20,650 nt of DNA from Candidatus Pullichristensenella stercoripullorum. GTDB lineage: Bacteria; Bacillota; Clostridia; Christensenellales; Aristaeellaceae. Location of the stretch: the NCBI GenBank assembly GCA_018712885.1, contig DVGE01000018.1, forward strand, positions 1-20,650. Direction: 5' to 3'. The notes beneath the pieces were generated by a model. It had not been told where the DNA came from and made no database searches. It saw only the letters and a list, made by a program, of their open reading frames with translations. Each line of letters opens with the position of its first letter. The first letter of the stretch is position 1. The position numbers were made by a program, and so were the translations under genes. Of the stretch, positions 1 through 7,020 are shown piece by piece.

Positions 1-425
1 CCCACGGCGATGAGGGCGAGGGCGAGGGCAGCGAAGATCCAGCCCTCCACGCCGGCGCGGTAGTGGTCGATGAGCGTGACGGTGAGGCCGTTCGCGCCCA
101 TCTGCACCATGCCGTAGGCCGTGTCGCCGGCCTCAAAGAGCTTGTCCTTGTCCAGCGCCGAGTTCTGGTAGTTGTGGGCCACGGTGCTCTCGCCGGCGTA
201 TTCGCCAGTTAGCACGGTCACTTCGCAGTTCTGCGAGCCGGAATAGACGATGCCCAGCGGATAGAGTTGGGAGTTGTCCACGCTCTCGATGCGCACCTTC
301 TCGCGGGGGATGGTCGAGGAGGGGTTGGTGAACGCCTCGGGGATGAGGCACAACAGGCCGCAGACGACCAGCATCACCAGAGAAAAGATCAGGTTGGACC
401 GGGATTTTTTGCCGAGTTTTTTCAT
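1..425 (-). CDS. YibE/F-like membrane protein, N-terminal part (runs off window)
   Basis: An open frame starts at the ATG at 425-423 and continues without a stop to the window edge, giving 141 codons of a longer gene. The start is set by GGAGG at 431-435, five bases upstream. The product opens with a basic stretch (MKKLGKKSR), a hydrophobic segment at about residues 12-28, and then an extracytoplasmic-looking region. A second hydrophobic segment begins near residue 128, just after the motif IDHYR. This order (one membrane anchor, a beta-rich domain with a GD motif, DHYR, then membrane segments) resembles the N-terminus of YibE/F-family multipass proteins, whose function is poorly known. The family call comes from recalled motif order and is moderate; the bulk of the family's membrane domain would lie outside the window. 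It lies downstream of the alkaline phosphatase on the same strand, but a hairpin at 580-605 separates them, so it is probably its own unit. Confidence 0.6.
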   Translation of the reverse strand, partial: MKKLGKKSRSNLIFSLVMLVVCGLLCLIPEAFTNPSSTIPREKVRIESVDNSQLYPLGIVYSGSQNCEVTVLTGEYAGESTVAHNYQNSALDKDKLFEAGDTAYGMVQMGANGLTVTLIDHYRAGVEGWIFAALALALIAV

Positions 426-579
426 ATGGACCTCCGTTGCTCACGCGCCGCCGCCTGCGGCAGTATATGGGGATATATCGCCATAAAAATGGCTGGCATG
501 GCGATCAGAAAGGGCGTCTGCGCCACTTCCGGCCATTTTTGCGCGGCAAGACGCATTTCTCCCGCCCCGCGCATGGAAA

Positions 580-605
580 GCGGGCTGCCCGCTGGGGCAG
601 CCCGC
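580..605 (-). terminator. Hairpin terminator after alkaline phosphatase
   Basis: A perfect 11-bp GC-rich stem (580-590 with 595-605) with a 4-base loop lies 17 bases beyond the phosphatase stop codon. The run after the stem on the minus strand is only a weak CTTTCC. An A-tract precedes the stem, giving TTTTT on the plus strand at 613-617. It is likely a transcription end for the phosphatase, though not a textbook U-tract terminator. Confidence 0.55.
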
Positions 606-622
606 GAAGCGGTTTTTACATC

Positions 623-2101
623 TTACGCATCCGCCTGAAGGCCCATGGCCGCCATGGTCTTGGTGAAGATGTCAGTGTTGTCGTAGAGGCCGGCGAAGTT
701 GTCGGCGCCCACGCCCATCGCGTACACGGGGATCTGGAGGCCGGTGTGCGCGTAGGAGGTGAAGGACAGGCCCGCCTTGTTGTTGATGATGTGGCAGACC
801 GCCATGGACAGGGGCTCGTAGCCGCCGTACAGGAGGGCTTCCTCATCGCCCAGCACGCGCTCTTCCGCAGGCAGCATGCTCAGCTCGAAGGCAGCCTGCA
901 GGCTCTCGATCTCGGCTTCGGTGAGGGTGAGATCCTGGCCCTCTTCGGTGGTCAGGCCGTAGTAGGTCTCGATCTCGGCCAGGGCGTCTTCGAAGGTGGC
1001 GTCATTCTCGCGCATCTCGGTGATGACATCGTCGAACTGCACCCAAGAGATGGTCTGGTTCTCGAGGTAGTTGAAGTGGGTGTCGTAAGCGGTGGTGGCG
1101 AAGCCGATGGTCATGCCGCCGGTCTCGTGGTCAGCGGTGACGATGATGAGGGTCTCATCCGGATGCTCGGCGGCGAAGTCGATGGCCACCTGCACGGCGT
1201 CGGAGAGGGCGATGGTGTCCATGATGCTGGTCTTGGCGTCGTTGGCGTGGCAGCTCCAGTCGATCTTGCCGCCCTCAGTCATGAGGAAGAAGCCTTCTTC
1301 GTCGTTGTCCAGCACGGTGATGCCAGCCTTGACCATGTCGGCCAGGGACATGCTCTCTTCGCCTTCAGCGGTGCGGCGGATGCGGTCGATCTCGTACAGC
1401 ATCGCGGAATCCTCGGCGATGGTGGGGTTGATGGCCAGCGTGCGGCCGCTCTCGCTGCTCAGCGCAGCGTATTCCTCAGCGGTATCCACCACGGTGAAGC
1501 CATTCTCCTCGGCCAGGGTCAGCAGGTTGTCCTGCGTGCCGTCGCCGTCGGGCTGGAGGAACGTGCCGCCGCCCAGGAAGTCCAGCGTGGTGCCGGTCAC
1601 GCCCTGCAGGGCGATGTTGTAGTACTCGTTGCGGCTCTCGCTCTTGGCGTAGTAGGCCGCGGGGGTAGCGTGGTCAAGAGACACGCTGGAGATGACGCCG
1701 ACCTTCTTGCCGGCTTCCTTGGTATACTCGGTGATGAGCTTGAAGGACTCGGTCAGGTCAACGTTGTAGTTCAGGACGCCGGAAAGGGTCTTGTTGCCGG
1801 ACGCCATGGAGGTGGCGGTGGAAGCGGAGTCCGGGCAGAAGGAGGAAGCGTCGTAGGTGGTCATCAGGCCGACGTTCTCAAAGCCGGTGAAGGAGAGGGC
1901 CGCGGGAACGGGCAGCTCGGAATCGGGGTTCTGCAGCGCGCCCAGGTAGTACTGGGTGGCGGTCACCTGGGGGTTGCCCATGCCGTCGCCGATGAACATG
2001 AACACGTACTTCGGCGCAGCGGGAGCGGCTTCCTCAGCCATCGCGGGCACGGCGCAGACAAACAGCGCCAGCACCAGAAGGGCAGCAAACAGTCTCTTCA
2101 T
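623..2101 (-). CDS. Secreted alkaline phosphatase
   Basis: A 492-residue alkaline phosphatase of the PhoA superfamily, which hydrolyses phosphomonoesters outside the membrane using two zincs and a magnesium. Residues 1-22 form a signal peptide ending AMA before EEA; no lipobox cysteine is present. Catalytic landmarks are visible: metal-binding IGDGMG (37-42), the nucleophile segment PDSAST with Ser92, DHATPAA (143-149), the metal site TEGGKIDWSCH (275-285), TADHETGG (322-329), and a late zinc-ligand histidine in YAHTG (His452). The start at 2101 is preferred over an in-frame ATG seven codons upstream (2122) because AAGAGGTG lies at normal spacing before it and the signal peptide then begins correctly with MKR. 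It is monocistronic: a hairpin follows and the regulator upstream is divergent. No PHO-box-like repeat was recognised in the 248 bp upstream. Family confidence is high; the in vivo substrate is unknown. Confidence 0.95.
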   Translation of the reverse strand: MKRLFAALLVLALFVCAVPAMAEEAAPAAPKYVFMFIGDGMGNPQVTATQYYLGALQNPDSELPVPAALSFTGFENVGLMTTYDASSFCPDSASTATSMASGNKTLSGVLNYNVDLTESFKLITEYTKEAGKKVGVISSVSLDHATPAAYYAKSESRNEYYNIALQGVTGTTLDFLGGGTFLQPDGDGTQDNLLTLAEENGFTVVDTAEEYAALSSESGRTLAINPTIAEDSAMLYEIDRIRRTAEGEESMSLADMVKAGITVLDNDEEGFFLMTEGGKIDWSCHANDAKTSIMDTIALSDAVQVAIDFAAEHPDETLIIVTADHETGGMTIGFATTAYDTHFNYLENQTISWVQFDDVITEMRENDATFEDALAEIETYYGLTTEEGQDLTLTEAEIESLQAAFELSMLPAEERVLGDEEALLYGGYEPLSMAVCHIINNKAGLSFTSYAHTGLQIPVYAMGVGADNFAGLYDNTDIFTKTMAAMGLQADA

Positions 2102-2273
2102 TTTGTACACCTCTTCTTTCATTTGGGTCCGGAAAGAGGATACCAGAGGACCGTAAGGGCTGAATCTGGAAAATTTCTAGGAAGGGTAAAGATTTGCACA
2201 GGATAACTTTGTAATTGTCAGAGGCGTGTAATGTCGGCGGCGGCAAAGGCGGCGCTTTTTTTCGCGCGCCCAG

Positions 2274-2308
2274 TTGAATTTTTATGCCTGTACGTGGTAC
2301 AATATAAT
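2274..2308 (+). promoter_or_regulatory. Promoter of the SorC-family regulator gene
   Basis: TTGAAT (2274-2279) is followed after 18 bases by TACAAT (2298-2303). A perfect TATAAT overlaps it at 2303-2308. Either -10 would start transcription near 2310-2316, just before the regulator gene. The match is by eye only. Confidence 0.6.
2289..2301. promoter_or_regulatory. Candidate operator, palindrome TGTAC-N3-GTACA
   Basis: A perfect 5-bp inverted repeat (TGTAC GTG GTACA) sits between the -35 and -10 of the regulator promoter and overlaps the upstream edge of the -10. Its position suits an autoregulatory repressor site. No second copy was found in the other promoter regions, so binding by the adjacent SorC protein is only a guess. 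Confidence 0.35.
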
Positions 2309-2349
2309 AGAAGCAGTATGCGAAGACCGGGGGTGAAAAAGCAGTCGGC

Positions 2350-3315
2350 ATGAAAAACAACGAGAATTGGGCGCTGATGATGAAGGCCAGCAAGCAGTAC
2401 TACCAGCTTGGCCTTTCTCAGGACGAGATCGCCAAGAATCTTTACATATCGAAATCGACGGTCTCCCGCCTCATCAAAAAATCCGTGGAGCTGGGGTATG
2501 TGGAATTCAAGATCCACAGCTTCGGCGAGACCGACGAGGCCCTGCAGCGCGAATTGGAGGATGAGTTCGGCGTCCGCTGCGTGGTGCTGCCCACGCTCAT
2601 CGACGCTTACAGCGTGCGCCTCAACGATATCTGCGCCTACGCCGCGGGCGAGGTGTTTGACGGTATCGAAGACGGCGAGACCATCGCCTTCCCCTGGGGA
2701 AAGACCATCGAATACCTGGCCGCCAACGTCACCGAGCCCATCGAGCGCTTCAAGGAACTGAAGATCTGCATGCTCAACGGCTTCCTCAACGGCTCCATCC
2801 ACGCCATGCGCGCCATCCACATCGTGGAAAAGCTCTCCACCATGCTCAACGCCAAGGGCTACGTCATGCCCTGCCCGCTGCTGGTGCAGAGCGCGGAGAT
2901 GAAGAAGATGCTGCTGGATCTCCCCAGCATCCGGGCGATCTACGAAATGGCGGAGAACGCGGAAACGGCGATCATCTCCGTCGGGCCCTTCGATATGCAG
3001 CACACCTACCTTACGGAGCTGGGCGCGGACGTGGTCGAGCACCTGCGCCAGTTCGACGGCGCGGGCAACCTGGCCGGCCGCACCTACGATATAAACGGCC
3101 GCGAATTTGAGACCGACCTCACCCCGCGGCTGATGAGCATACCGCTCGAAGAACTGGCGCGCAAGCGGCTGCGCGTCTGCATCGCCGTGGGCGAGCACAA
3201 GGCGCGCGCCATCGTCGGCATGATGCGCGGCGGGATCATCAACCGCCTTTACACGGACGCCAACACCGCGCGGGCCATCCTCCGCATCCAGGCGGGGCTC
3301 GGCGCGGCAAAGTGA
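2350..3315 (+). CDS. SorC/DeoR-type sugar-responsive transcriptional regulator
   Basis: A 321-residue one-component regulator. Residues about 17-50 form a helix-turn-helix (YYQLGLSQDEIAKNL, then SKSTVSRLIKKSVELGY) typical of SorC-family proteins. The rest is a SorC-type effector domain with GETIAFPWGKTIEY near 111-125, and RGGIINRLYTDANTARAIL near the C-terminus, which match the family's sugar-phosphate-binding fold. Such proteins usually bind a phosphorylated sugar and control nearby catabolic operons. This is the only regulator in the window and it sits beside the kinase/transketolase operon, so it probably controls that operon and perhaps the divergent one. The start lacks a well-placed ribosome binding site: the nearest, GGGGGTG at 2329-2335, is about 14 bases away. 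The start codon overlaps the stop of a possible 11-codon leader ORF (see findings). The family call is firm; the effector is unknown. Confidence 0.92.
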   Translation: MKNNENWALMMKASKQYYQLGLSQDEIAKNLYISKSTVSRLIKKSVELGYVEFKIHSFGETDEALQRELEDEFGVRCVVLPTLIDAYSVRLNDICAYAAGEVFDGIEDGETIAFPWGKTIEYLAANVTEPIERFKELKICMLNGFLNGSIHAMRAIHIVEKLSTMLNAKGYVMPCPLLVQSAEMKKMLLDLPSIRAIYEMAENAETAIISVGPFDMQHTYLTELGADVVEHLRQFDGAGNLAGRTYDINGREFETDLTPRLMSIPLEELARKRLRVCIAVGEHKARAIVGMMRGGIINRLYTDANTARAILRIQAGLGAAK

Positions 3316-3340
3316 GCGCCCGCCGCGAGACCCGAAAGGA

Positions 3341-3377
3341 AAAAACTGCCCTGACCCATCGGTCAGCGGCAGTTTTT
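3341..3377. terminator. Bidirectional terminator between convergent units
   Basis: A 16-bp stem (AAAAACTGCC CTGACC with GGTCAG, a bulged C, then GGCAGTTTTT) and a 4-base loop end in a T-run at 3373-3377. The opposite end carries an A-run, so it can terminate both the regulator transcript (plus) and the transketolase operon (minus). It begins 25 bases after the regulator stop codon. Confidence 0.88.
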
Positions 3378-3390
3378 GTTTCCGCGCAAA

Positions 3391-3416
3391 CCGCCCCTGC
3401 TTCCCCGCAGGGGCGG
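3391..3416 (-). terminator. Hairpin downstream of transketolase operon
   Basis: A perfect 10-bp stem, CCGCCCCTGC with GCAGGGGCGG, and a 6-base loop lie 16 bases past the stop of the minus-strand operon. On the minus strand it is followed by GGTTTGCG, a poor U-tract. It probably works as a first hairpin ahead of the bidirectional terminator at 3341-3377. Confidence 0.55.
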
Positions 3417-3432
3417 TCGGAGCGCGCGTGGC

Positions 3433-4380
3433 TCACTTCATGGCGATGGCCGCGCGCACTTTTTCCACGATGTCGGCCGCGGTCAGGTGCAGGGCGCTTT
3501 GCAGGTAGTCGAGCTTGCCGACCTCGCCGAAGCGGTCGTCCACGCCCACGCGCAGCACGGGGCAGGGGTGCGCGGCGCACACGCAGTCGGCCACGGCGCT
3601 GCCCAGGCCGTTGATGGTGAAGGCATTCTCGGCGGTGACGCAGCAGCCCGTGCGCGCCACGCTTTCCAGCACGGCCTGCGTGTCCAGCGGCTTGAGCGTG
3701 TGGATGTTGACCACTTCCACGTCGACGCCCTCGCCCGCCAGCGTCTCGGCGGCGTCGAGCGCTTCCTTGACCATGATGCCGGTGGCGAACACGGTGGCGT
3801 CGCGGCCCTTCTTCAGCGTATACGCCTTGCCGAGGGTGAATTCGGCGCTCTCGTCGAACACCTTCCAGGGCGCCTTGCGGAACAGGCGCATGTACACGGG
3901 CCCCTCGTGATCGACGATCTGCCCGAAGAGCTTGCGCAGCTGCACGCTGTCCACCGGCTCGCACACCACCATGCCGGGTATGTTGCGCATGATGGCCATG
4001 TCCTCAAAGCTCATGTGCGTGCCGCCGTTGAGTTCGGCGCATATGCCGGGGTCGCTGCCCACCATCTTCACGTTCATGCGCGCGTAGGCCACCGAGAGCG
4101 TCACCTGGTCGCAGCAGCGGCGGCTGGCGAAGGGGGTAAAGGTATGGGTAAAGGGGATCTTGCCCATCGCCGCCAGGCCCGCGGCCACGCCGATCATGTT
4201 GGCCTCGGCCACGCCCACGTCGATGGTGCGCTCGGGGAACAGCTTCTGGAAGCGCCCGGTGGACGAGGAGCCCATCAGGTCGGCCTCCACCACGCAGATG
4301 CGCTCGTCCGCGCGCCCGCGCTCGATCAGCGCGTCCGAGTACGCCAGCCGCATTTCGTTCGTTTCACGCATCCATTCCAT
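3433..4380 (-). CDS. Transketolase, C-terminal subunit
   Basis: A 315-residue protein matching the pyrimidine-binding and C-terminal domains of transketolase, supplied as a separate chain that pairs with the N-terminal subunit encoded just upstream. VVEADLMGSSS (30-40) and VAEANMIGVAAGLA (57-70), with the catalytic Glu59 that activates thiamine diphosphate, are clear. The segment GGTHMSFEDMAIMRNIPGM (119-137) is the substrate/cofactor region, followed by the usual C-terminal domain (TLKPLDT, TAENAFTINGLGSAVAD). Its ATG shares one base with the TGA of the upstream subunit (TGATG), and GGGAGGG precedes it, so the two are translationally coupled, as expected for a 1:1 complex. The pair transfers two-carbon ketol units between sugar phosphates. 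The loop GICAELNGGTH differs from my memory of standard transketolases (GEDGPTH-like), which may signal a non-standard acceptor or donor. Confidence 0.93.
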   Translation of the reverse strand: MEWMRETNEMRLAYSDALIERGRADERICVVEADLMGSSSTGRFQKLFPERTIDVGVAEANMIGVAAGLAAMGKIPFTHTFTPFASRRCCDQVTLSVAYARMNVKMVGSDPGICAELNGGTHMSFEDMAIMRNIPGMVVCEPVDSVQLRKLFGQIVDHEGPVYMRLFRKAPWKVFDESAEFTLGKAYTLKKGRDATVFATGIMVKEALDAAETLAGEGVDVEVVNIHTLKPLDTQAVLESVARTGCCVTAENAFTINGLGSAVADCVCAAHPCPVLRVGVDDRFGEVGKLDYLQSALHLTAADIVEKVRAAIAMK

Positions 4381-5213
4381 CAGGCATCCCTCCCATCCAG
4401 CAGCGCCACAGCCTCCTGCCACATGTCCTCCGTAATGTTCTTGACCGAGTGGCTGGAGAGCTTGTTCTCGCAGAAGAAGCAGCCCTTGCCCTTGATCGTG
4501 TTGAGCAGGATCATCGACGGCCGGCCGGTGATGAGCCGCGCGCAGTCGATGGCGTGGGCGATCTGGGAAACGTCGTGTCCGTCCACGGACTGCACGTGCC
4601 AGCCGAAGGACTCCCACTTGTCCGCCAGCGGATAGAGGCCGTTGATGTCCTCGATATAGCCGTCGATCTGCATTTTGTTGTAGTCGGTGAAAGCGATCAG
4701 GTTGCCGAGGCGCTGCGAGGCGGCCAGCATCGCGGCCTCCCACACCTGTCCCTCCTGGCTCTCGCCGTCGCCGACGCAGGCGAAGATGGTGGAGGGCAGA
4801 TGCTCCATGCGCGCGCCCAGCGCCATGCCCACGGCGCAGCTGAAGCCCTGCCCCAGGGAGCCGGTGGTCATGTCGATGCCCGGCGTGCGGTTCATGTCGC
4901 AGTGGCTGGGCAGGTCCGTGCCCGGGCGGTTGAGCGTTTGCAGTTTTTCGAGGGGGAAATAGCCGCGCAGGGCCAGCGTCGCGTACAGCGCCGGGCCGCC
5001 GTGCCCCTTGGAGAGCACGAAGCGGTCGCGCTCGGGCAGGCGCGGGTCTTGCGGGTCGATATGCATGGCATGGAAGTACAGCACGGCCAGCAGTTCGCAC
5101 AGATCCACCGAGCCGCCGATGTGCCCGACGGACAGCCGGCCGATCTCCTCGATGGTCAGCTTGCGGATCTCGTTGGCCTTCGCTTCCAGCATCGTTTGAA
5201 GGGTCTGTTCCAT
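4380..5213 (-). CDS. Transketolase, N-terminal (ThDP-binding) subunit
   Basis: A 277-residue protein equal to the N-terminal ThDP-diphosphate-binding domain of transketolase. GHIGGSVDLCE (30-40), LSKGHGGPALYATL (68-81, with His71), and the ThDP motif GDGESQEGQVWEA (148-160) ending at N179 in TDYNK are all present. The start at 5213 is chosen over an upstream frame extension because it follows the kinase stop by 19 bases and fits family length. GGAGGT lies 12 bases before it, a slightly long spacing. It is the middle gene of kinase, tktN, tktC. Genes of this type serve the pentose phosphate pathway, but a copy bound to a sugar kinase and a sugar regulator is more likely a dedicated catabolic transketolase acting on the kinase product. 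Split transketolases are known in both central metabolism and D-apiose degradation. Confidence 0.93.
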   Translation of the reverse strand: MEQTLQTMLEAKANEIRKLTIEEIGRLSVGHIGGSVDLCELLAVLYFHAMHIDPQDPRLPERDRFVLSKGHGGPALYATLALRGYFPLEKLQTLNRPGTDLPSHCDMNRTPGIDMTTGSLGQGFSCAVGMALGARMEHLPSTIFACVGDGESQEGQVWEAAMLAASQRLGNLIAFTDYNKMQIDGYIEDINGLYPLADKWESFGWHVQSVDGHDVSQIAHAIDCARLITGRPSMILLNTIKGKGCFFCENKLSSHSVKNITEDMWQEAVALLDGRDA

Positions 5214-5232
5214 AAGCGTTTTTTGACCTCCG

Positions 5233-6741
5233 TCACAGCCTGCGGTACACATCCCGCATGGCGTAGTAAGTGTCGTCAAAGCAGCGCAGCATCTTTTCGT
5301 AGACTTCGCGGTCCAGCTCGTCCGGCGGGCAGGCGTCCACGCTCCAGGAGAACTTTTTCACCTCGTCAAAGCTCTTGAGCGCCCCGCAGCCCACGCCGGC
5401 GAGCACCGCCGCGCCTACGGAAGTGGCCTCGTCGTAGTAATTGAGCGTGCGCAGACGCGCGTTGAGTATGTCGGCGAGTATCTTCAGGTTGACGCGCGAG
5501 CGCACCAGCCCGCCGATGGCCGCGATGTCGCGGATATCCGCCGAAGCGCGCATGATGTCGAGGATCAGGCGCATGTTGTAGCCGATGCCCTCCACCACGC
5601 TGCGCATCATGTCGTAGCGCGTGTGCTCCATTTTCAACCCGTAGAAGCCGCCCTTGGCGGTGGCGTCCCAGCGCGGACAGCGCTCGCCGCACAGGTAGGG
5701 CACGTAGTACAGGCCGTTGCAGCCGGGCTGCGCGCGCTCGATGGCTTCGTCGATGCGCTGGTAGACGTCGCCTCCCTCCCGCTCGGCCGCAAACTGCTCG
5801 GCGAGGGCGAGCGTCTCCTTCATCCAGCTGTAGGAGGTGCCCGCGCACTGCATCGTGCCGTTGGTGGAGATCAGGCCGGGCACGGCGTGCGCCCAGTTGA
5901 CCAGCTTCATCTCCTCATCGAGTATCAGGTGGTCGGAGATGTGGGCGATCCACGCCGAGGTGCCCATGCAGCAATAGGTGTCGCCGTTTTGTATGCAGCC
6001 CGCGCCTAGCGCGCCGCAGCCGCCGTCGCCGGCGCCCATCACCACGCTGGTGCCCTTTTTCAGCCCGCATGCCTCGGCAGCGGCGGCGGTCACCTCGCCG
6101 ACCACGCGCGTGCTCTCCACGGCCTCGGGAAACACCTCGCGCGGCACGTTCACCGCGTCGAGGATCGCGTCCGACCAGGTAAAGGTGTTCATGTCGAAGG
6201 CGTTGGTGCCGCCGGCGTCGGAATAGTCCGTGCAGAAGCGGCCGGTCAGCTTGAACACCATGTAGTCCTTGGCCTGGAGGATCTTGTGGGTGTTGCGGTA
6301 GACGTCCGGGCGTTCCTCGCGCAGCCACAAAAACTTTGCCAGCGCGTAGGAGGCGCCGGGGCGATGGCCGGCGATATGGAAGAATTCCCTGGCGCCGACG
6401 CGCTCGATGATGAAGCGCTCGGCATCCTGGGCGCGCATGTCCGCCCAGATGATGGAATCGGCCAGCGGCGTGCCCGACTTGTCCACGCACAGACAGCCCA
6501 TCATCTGGCCGCTGAAGGCCACGGCGAGCACGTCCGCGGGATCGACGGCGGCGAGCAGGTCGCGGCTCGAATCGCACACGGCCTTCCACCAGTCCTCAGG
6601 GTCCTGTTCGGCCCAGTTGCCGTTGTAGTAGCGGGTGGGATAGGCGCGGGTAGAGCTGCGGATCAGTTCACCCTCGGTGGTGAACAGCGTCGCCTTGTTG
6701 CCGGAGGTGCCCAGGTCGTGGGCGAGCAGGTATTTTGGCAT
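5233..6741 (-). CDS. FGGY-family carbohydrate kinase (xylulokinase-like), copy 1
   Basis: A 502-residue ATP-dependent sugar kinase of the FGGY family, probably acting on a ketopentose or similar sugar. It has the N-terminal phosphate-1 loop AHDLGTSGNKATLF (7-20), the substrate segment SGQMMG (77-82), IIWADMR (97-103), the likely catalytic base Asp239 in GAGDGGCGALGAGC, CCMGTSAWIA (257-266), an FGGY-signature-like GERCPRWDATAKGGFYGL, and AAIGGLVRSRVNLKILADIL for adenosine binding. The start at 6741 is set by AAGGAGATG eight bases upstream; an in-frame extension to 6792 would include the leader. It is first in the minus operon, 19 bases ahead of the transketolase genes, and is transcribed from the promoter at 6826-6853. 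It is strikingly like the second FGGY kinase at 16404-17933. Sugar specificity cannot be told: xylulose, ribulose and apulose are all possible. Confidence 0.92.
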   Translation of the reverse strand: MPKYLLAHDLGTSGNKATLFTTEGELIRSSTRAYPTRYYNGNWAEQDPEDWWKAVCDSSRDLLAAVDPADVLAVAFSGQMMGCLCVDKSGTPLADSIIWADMRAQDAERFIIERVGAREFFHIAGHRPGASYALAKFLWLREERPDVYRNTHKILQAKDYMVFKLTGRFCTDYSDAGGTNAFDMNTFTWSDAILDAVNVPREVFPEAVESTRVVGEVTAAAAEACGLKKGTSVVMGAGDGGCGALGAGCIQNGDTYCCMGTSAWIAHISDHLILDEEMKLVNWAHAVPGLISTNGTMQCAGTSYSWMKETLALAEQFAAEREGGDVYQRIDEAIERAQPGCNGLYYVPYLCGERCPRWDATAKGGFYGLKMEHTRYDMMRSVVEGIGYNMRLILDIMRASADIRDIAAIGGLVRSRVNLKILADILNARLRTLNYYDEATSVGAAVLAGVGCGALKSFDEVKKFSWSVDACPPDELDREVYEKMLRCFDDTYYAMRDVYRRL

Positions 6742-6825
6742 CCGATCATCTCCTTGCGAAAGTCCGGCGGGAAAAGTGGATAAACAAATCATCAGGGCCC
6801 TTCAGAATTTATCCAACATGTATAT

Positions 6826-6853
6826 TTTATATTGCGCGTCGGCGGAAAGTCAA
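6826..6853 (-). promoter_or_regulatory. Promoter of kinase/transketolase operon
   Basis: Read on the minus strand, TTGACT (6853-6848) and TATAAA (6831-6826) are separated by 16 bases. This puts the transcript start near 6819, about 78 bases ahead of the kinase start codon. The -10 lies inside one arm of the inverted repeat at 6827-6879. Confidence 0.7.
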
Positions 6854-6879
6854 CACCAGCGCGCGGATTCGCAATATAA
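6827..6879. promoter_or_regulatory. Inverted repeat between divergent promoters (candidate operator)
   Basis: TTATATTGCG (6827-6836) and CGCAATATAA (6870-6879) form a perfect 10-bp inverted repeat with a 33-bp spacer. The arm centres are 43 bp apart, about four helical turns. The left arm covers the -10 of the minus promoter and the right arm lies 60 bp upstream of the plus -35. This geometry suits a tetrameric or looping repressor such as a SorC protein, but no footprint evidence exists. Confidence 0.45.
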
Positions 6880-6940
6880 TTCGCCGCGCGCGCGGCGGCC
6901 TGCATCGAATTGCAACGTGCGCCGCCCGCGCCCGCCCGTC

Positions 6941-6969
6941 TTGACAGAGAGGGAAGATGGGATTAAGAT
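6941..6969 (+). promoter_or_regulatory. Promoter of hxlA-hxlB-mtlD-like operon
   Basis: TTGACA (6941-6946), a 17-bp spacer and TAAGAT (6964-6969) give a consensus -35 and a fair -10. Transcription would start near 6976, leaving a leader of about 45 bases. The leader carries a GC-rich hairpin (GCCGGCG at 6983-6989 with CGCCGGC at 6997-7003) directly against the ribosome binding site GGAGGGAGGA at 7005-7014, which could mask it. Confidence 0.72.
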
Positions 6970-7020
6970 ATTTACAAAACGCGCCGGCGGCAGCTGCGCC
7001 GGCCGGAGGGAGGAATATCC

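Noticed and set aside
437..2206. A 589-codon plus-strand open frame opposite the alkaline phosphatase
   Set aside because: Antisense shadow of a gene with full catalytic motifs; its translation is rich in H, G, V and D without recognisable domains or a ribosome site.
3433..5100. Treating the minus frame starting at 5100 as one 555-residue transketolase fusion
   Set aside because: The part before residue about 240 is in the wrong frame relative to the real N-terminal subunit and is Arg/Ala-rich nonsense. True transketolase sequence begins at 4380, right after the stop of the N-terminal subunit in another frame. The TGATG junction with its own ribosome site supports two genes, not a frameshifted fusion.
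6742..7020. An additional plus promoter using TATAAT at 6875-6880
   Set aside because: No acceptable -35 lies 15-19 bases upstream (the sequence there is AACACC). The TTGACA/TAAGAT pair at 6941-6969 is far better.
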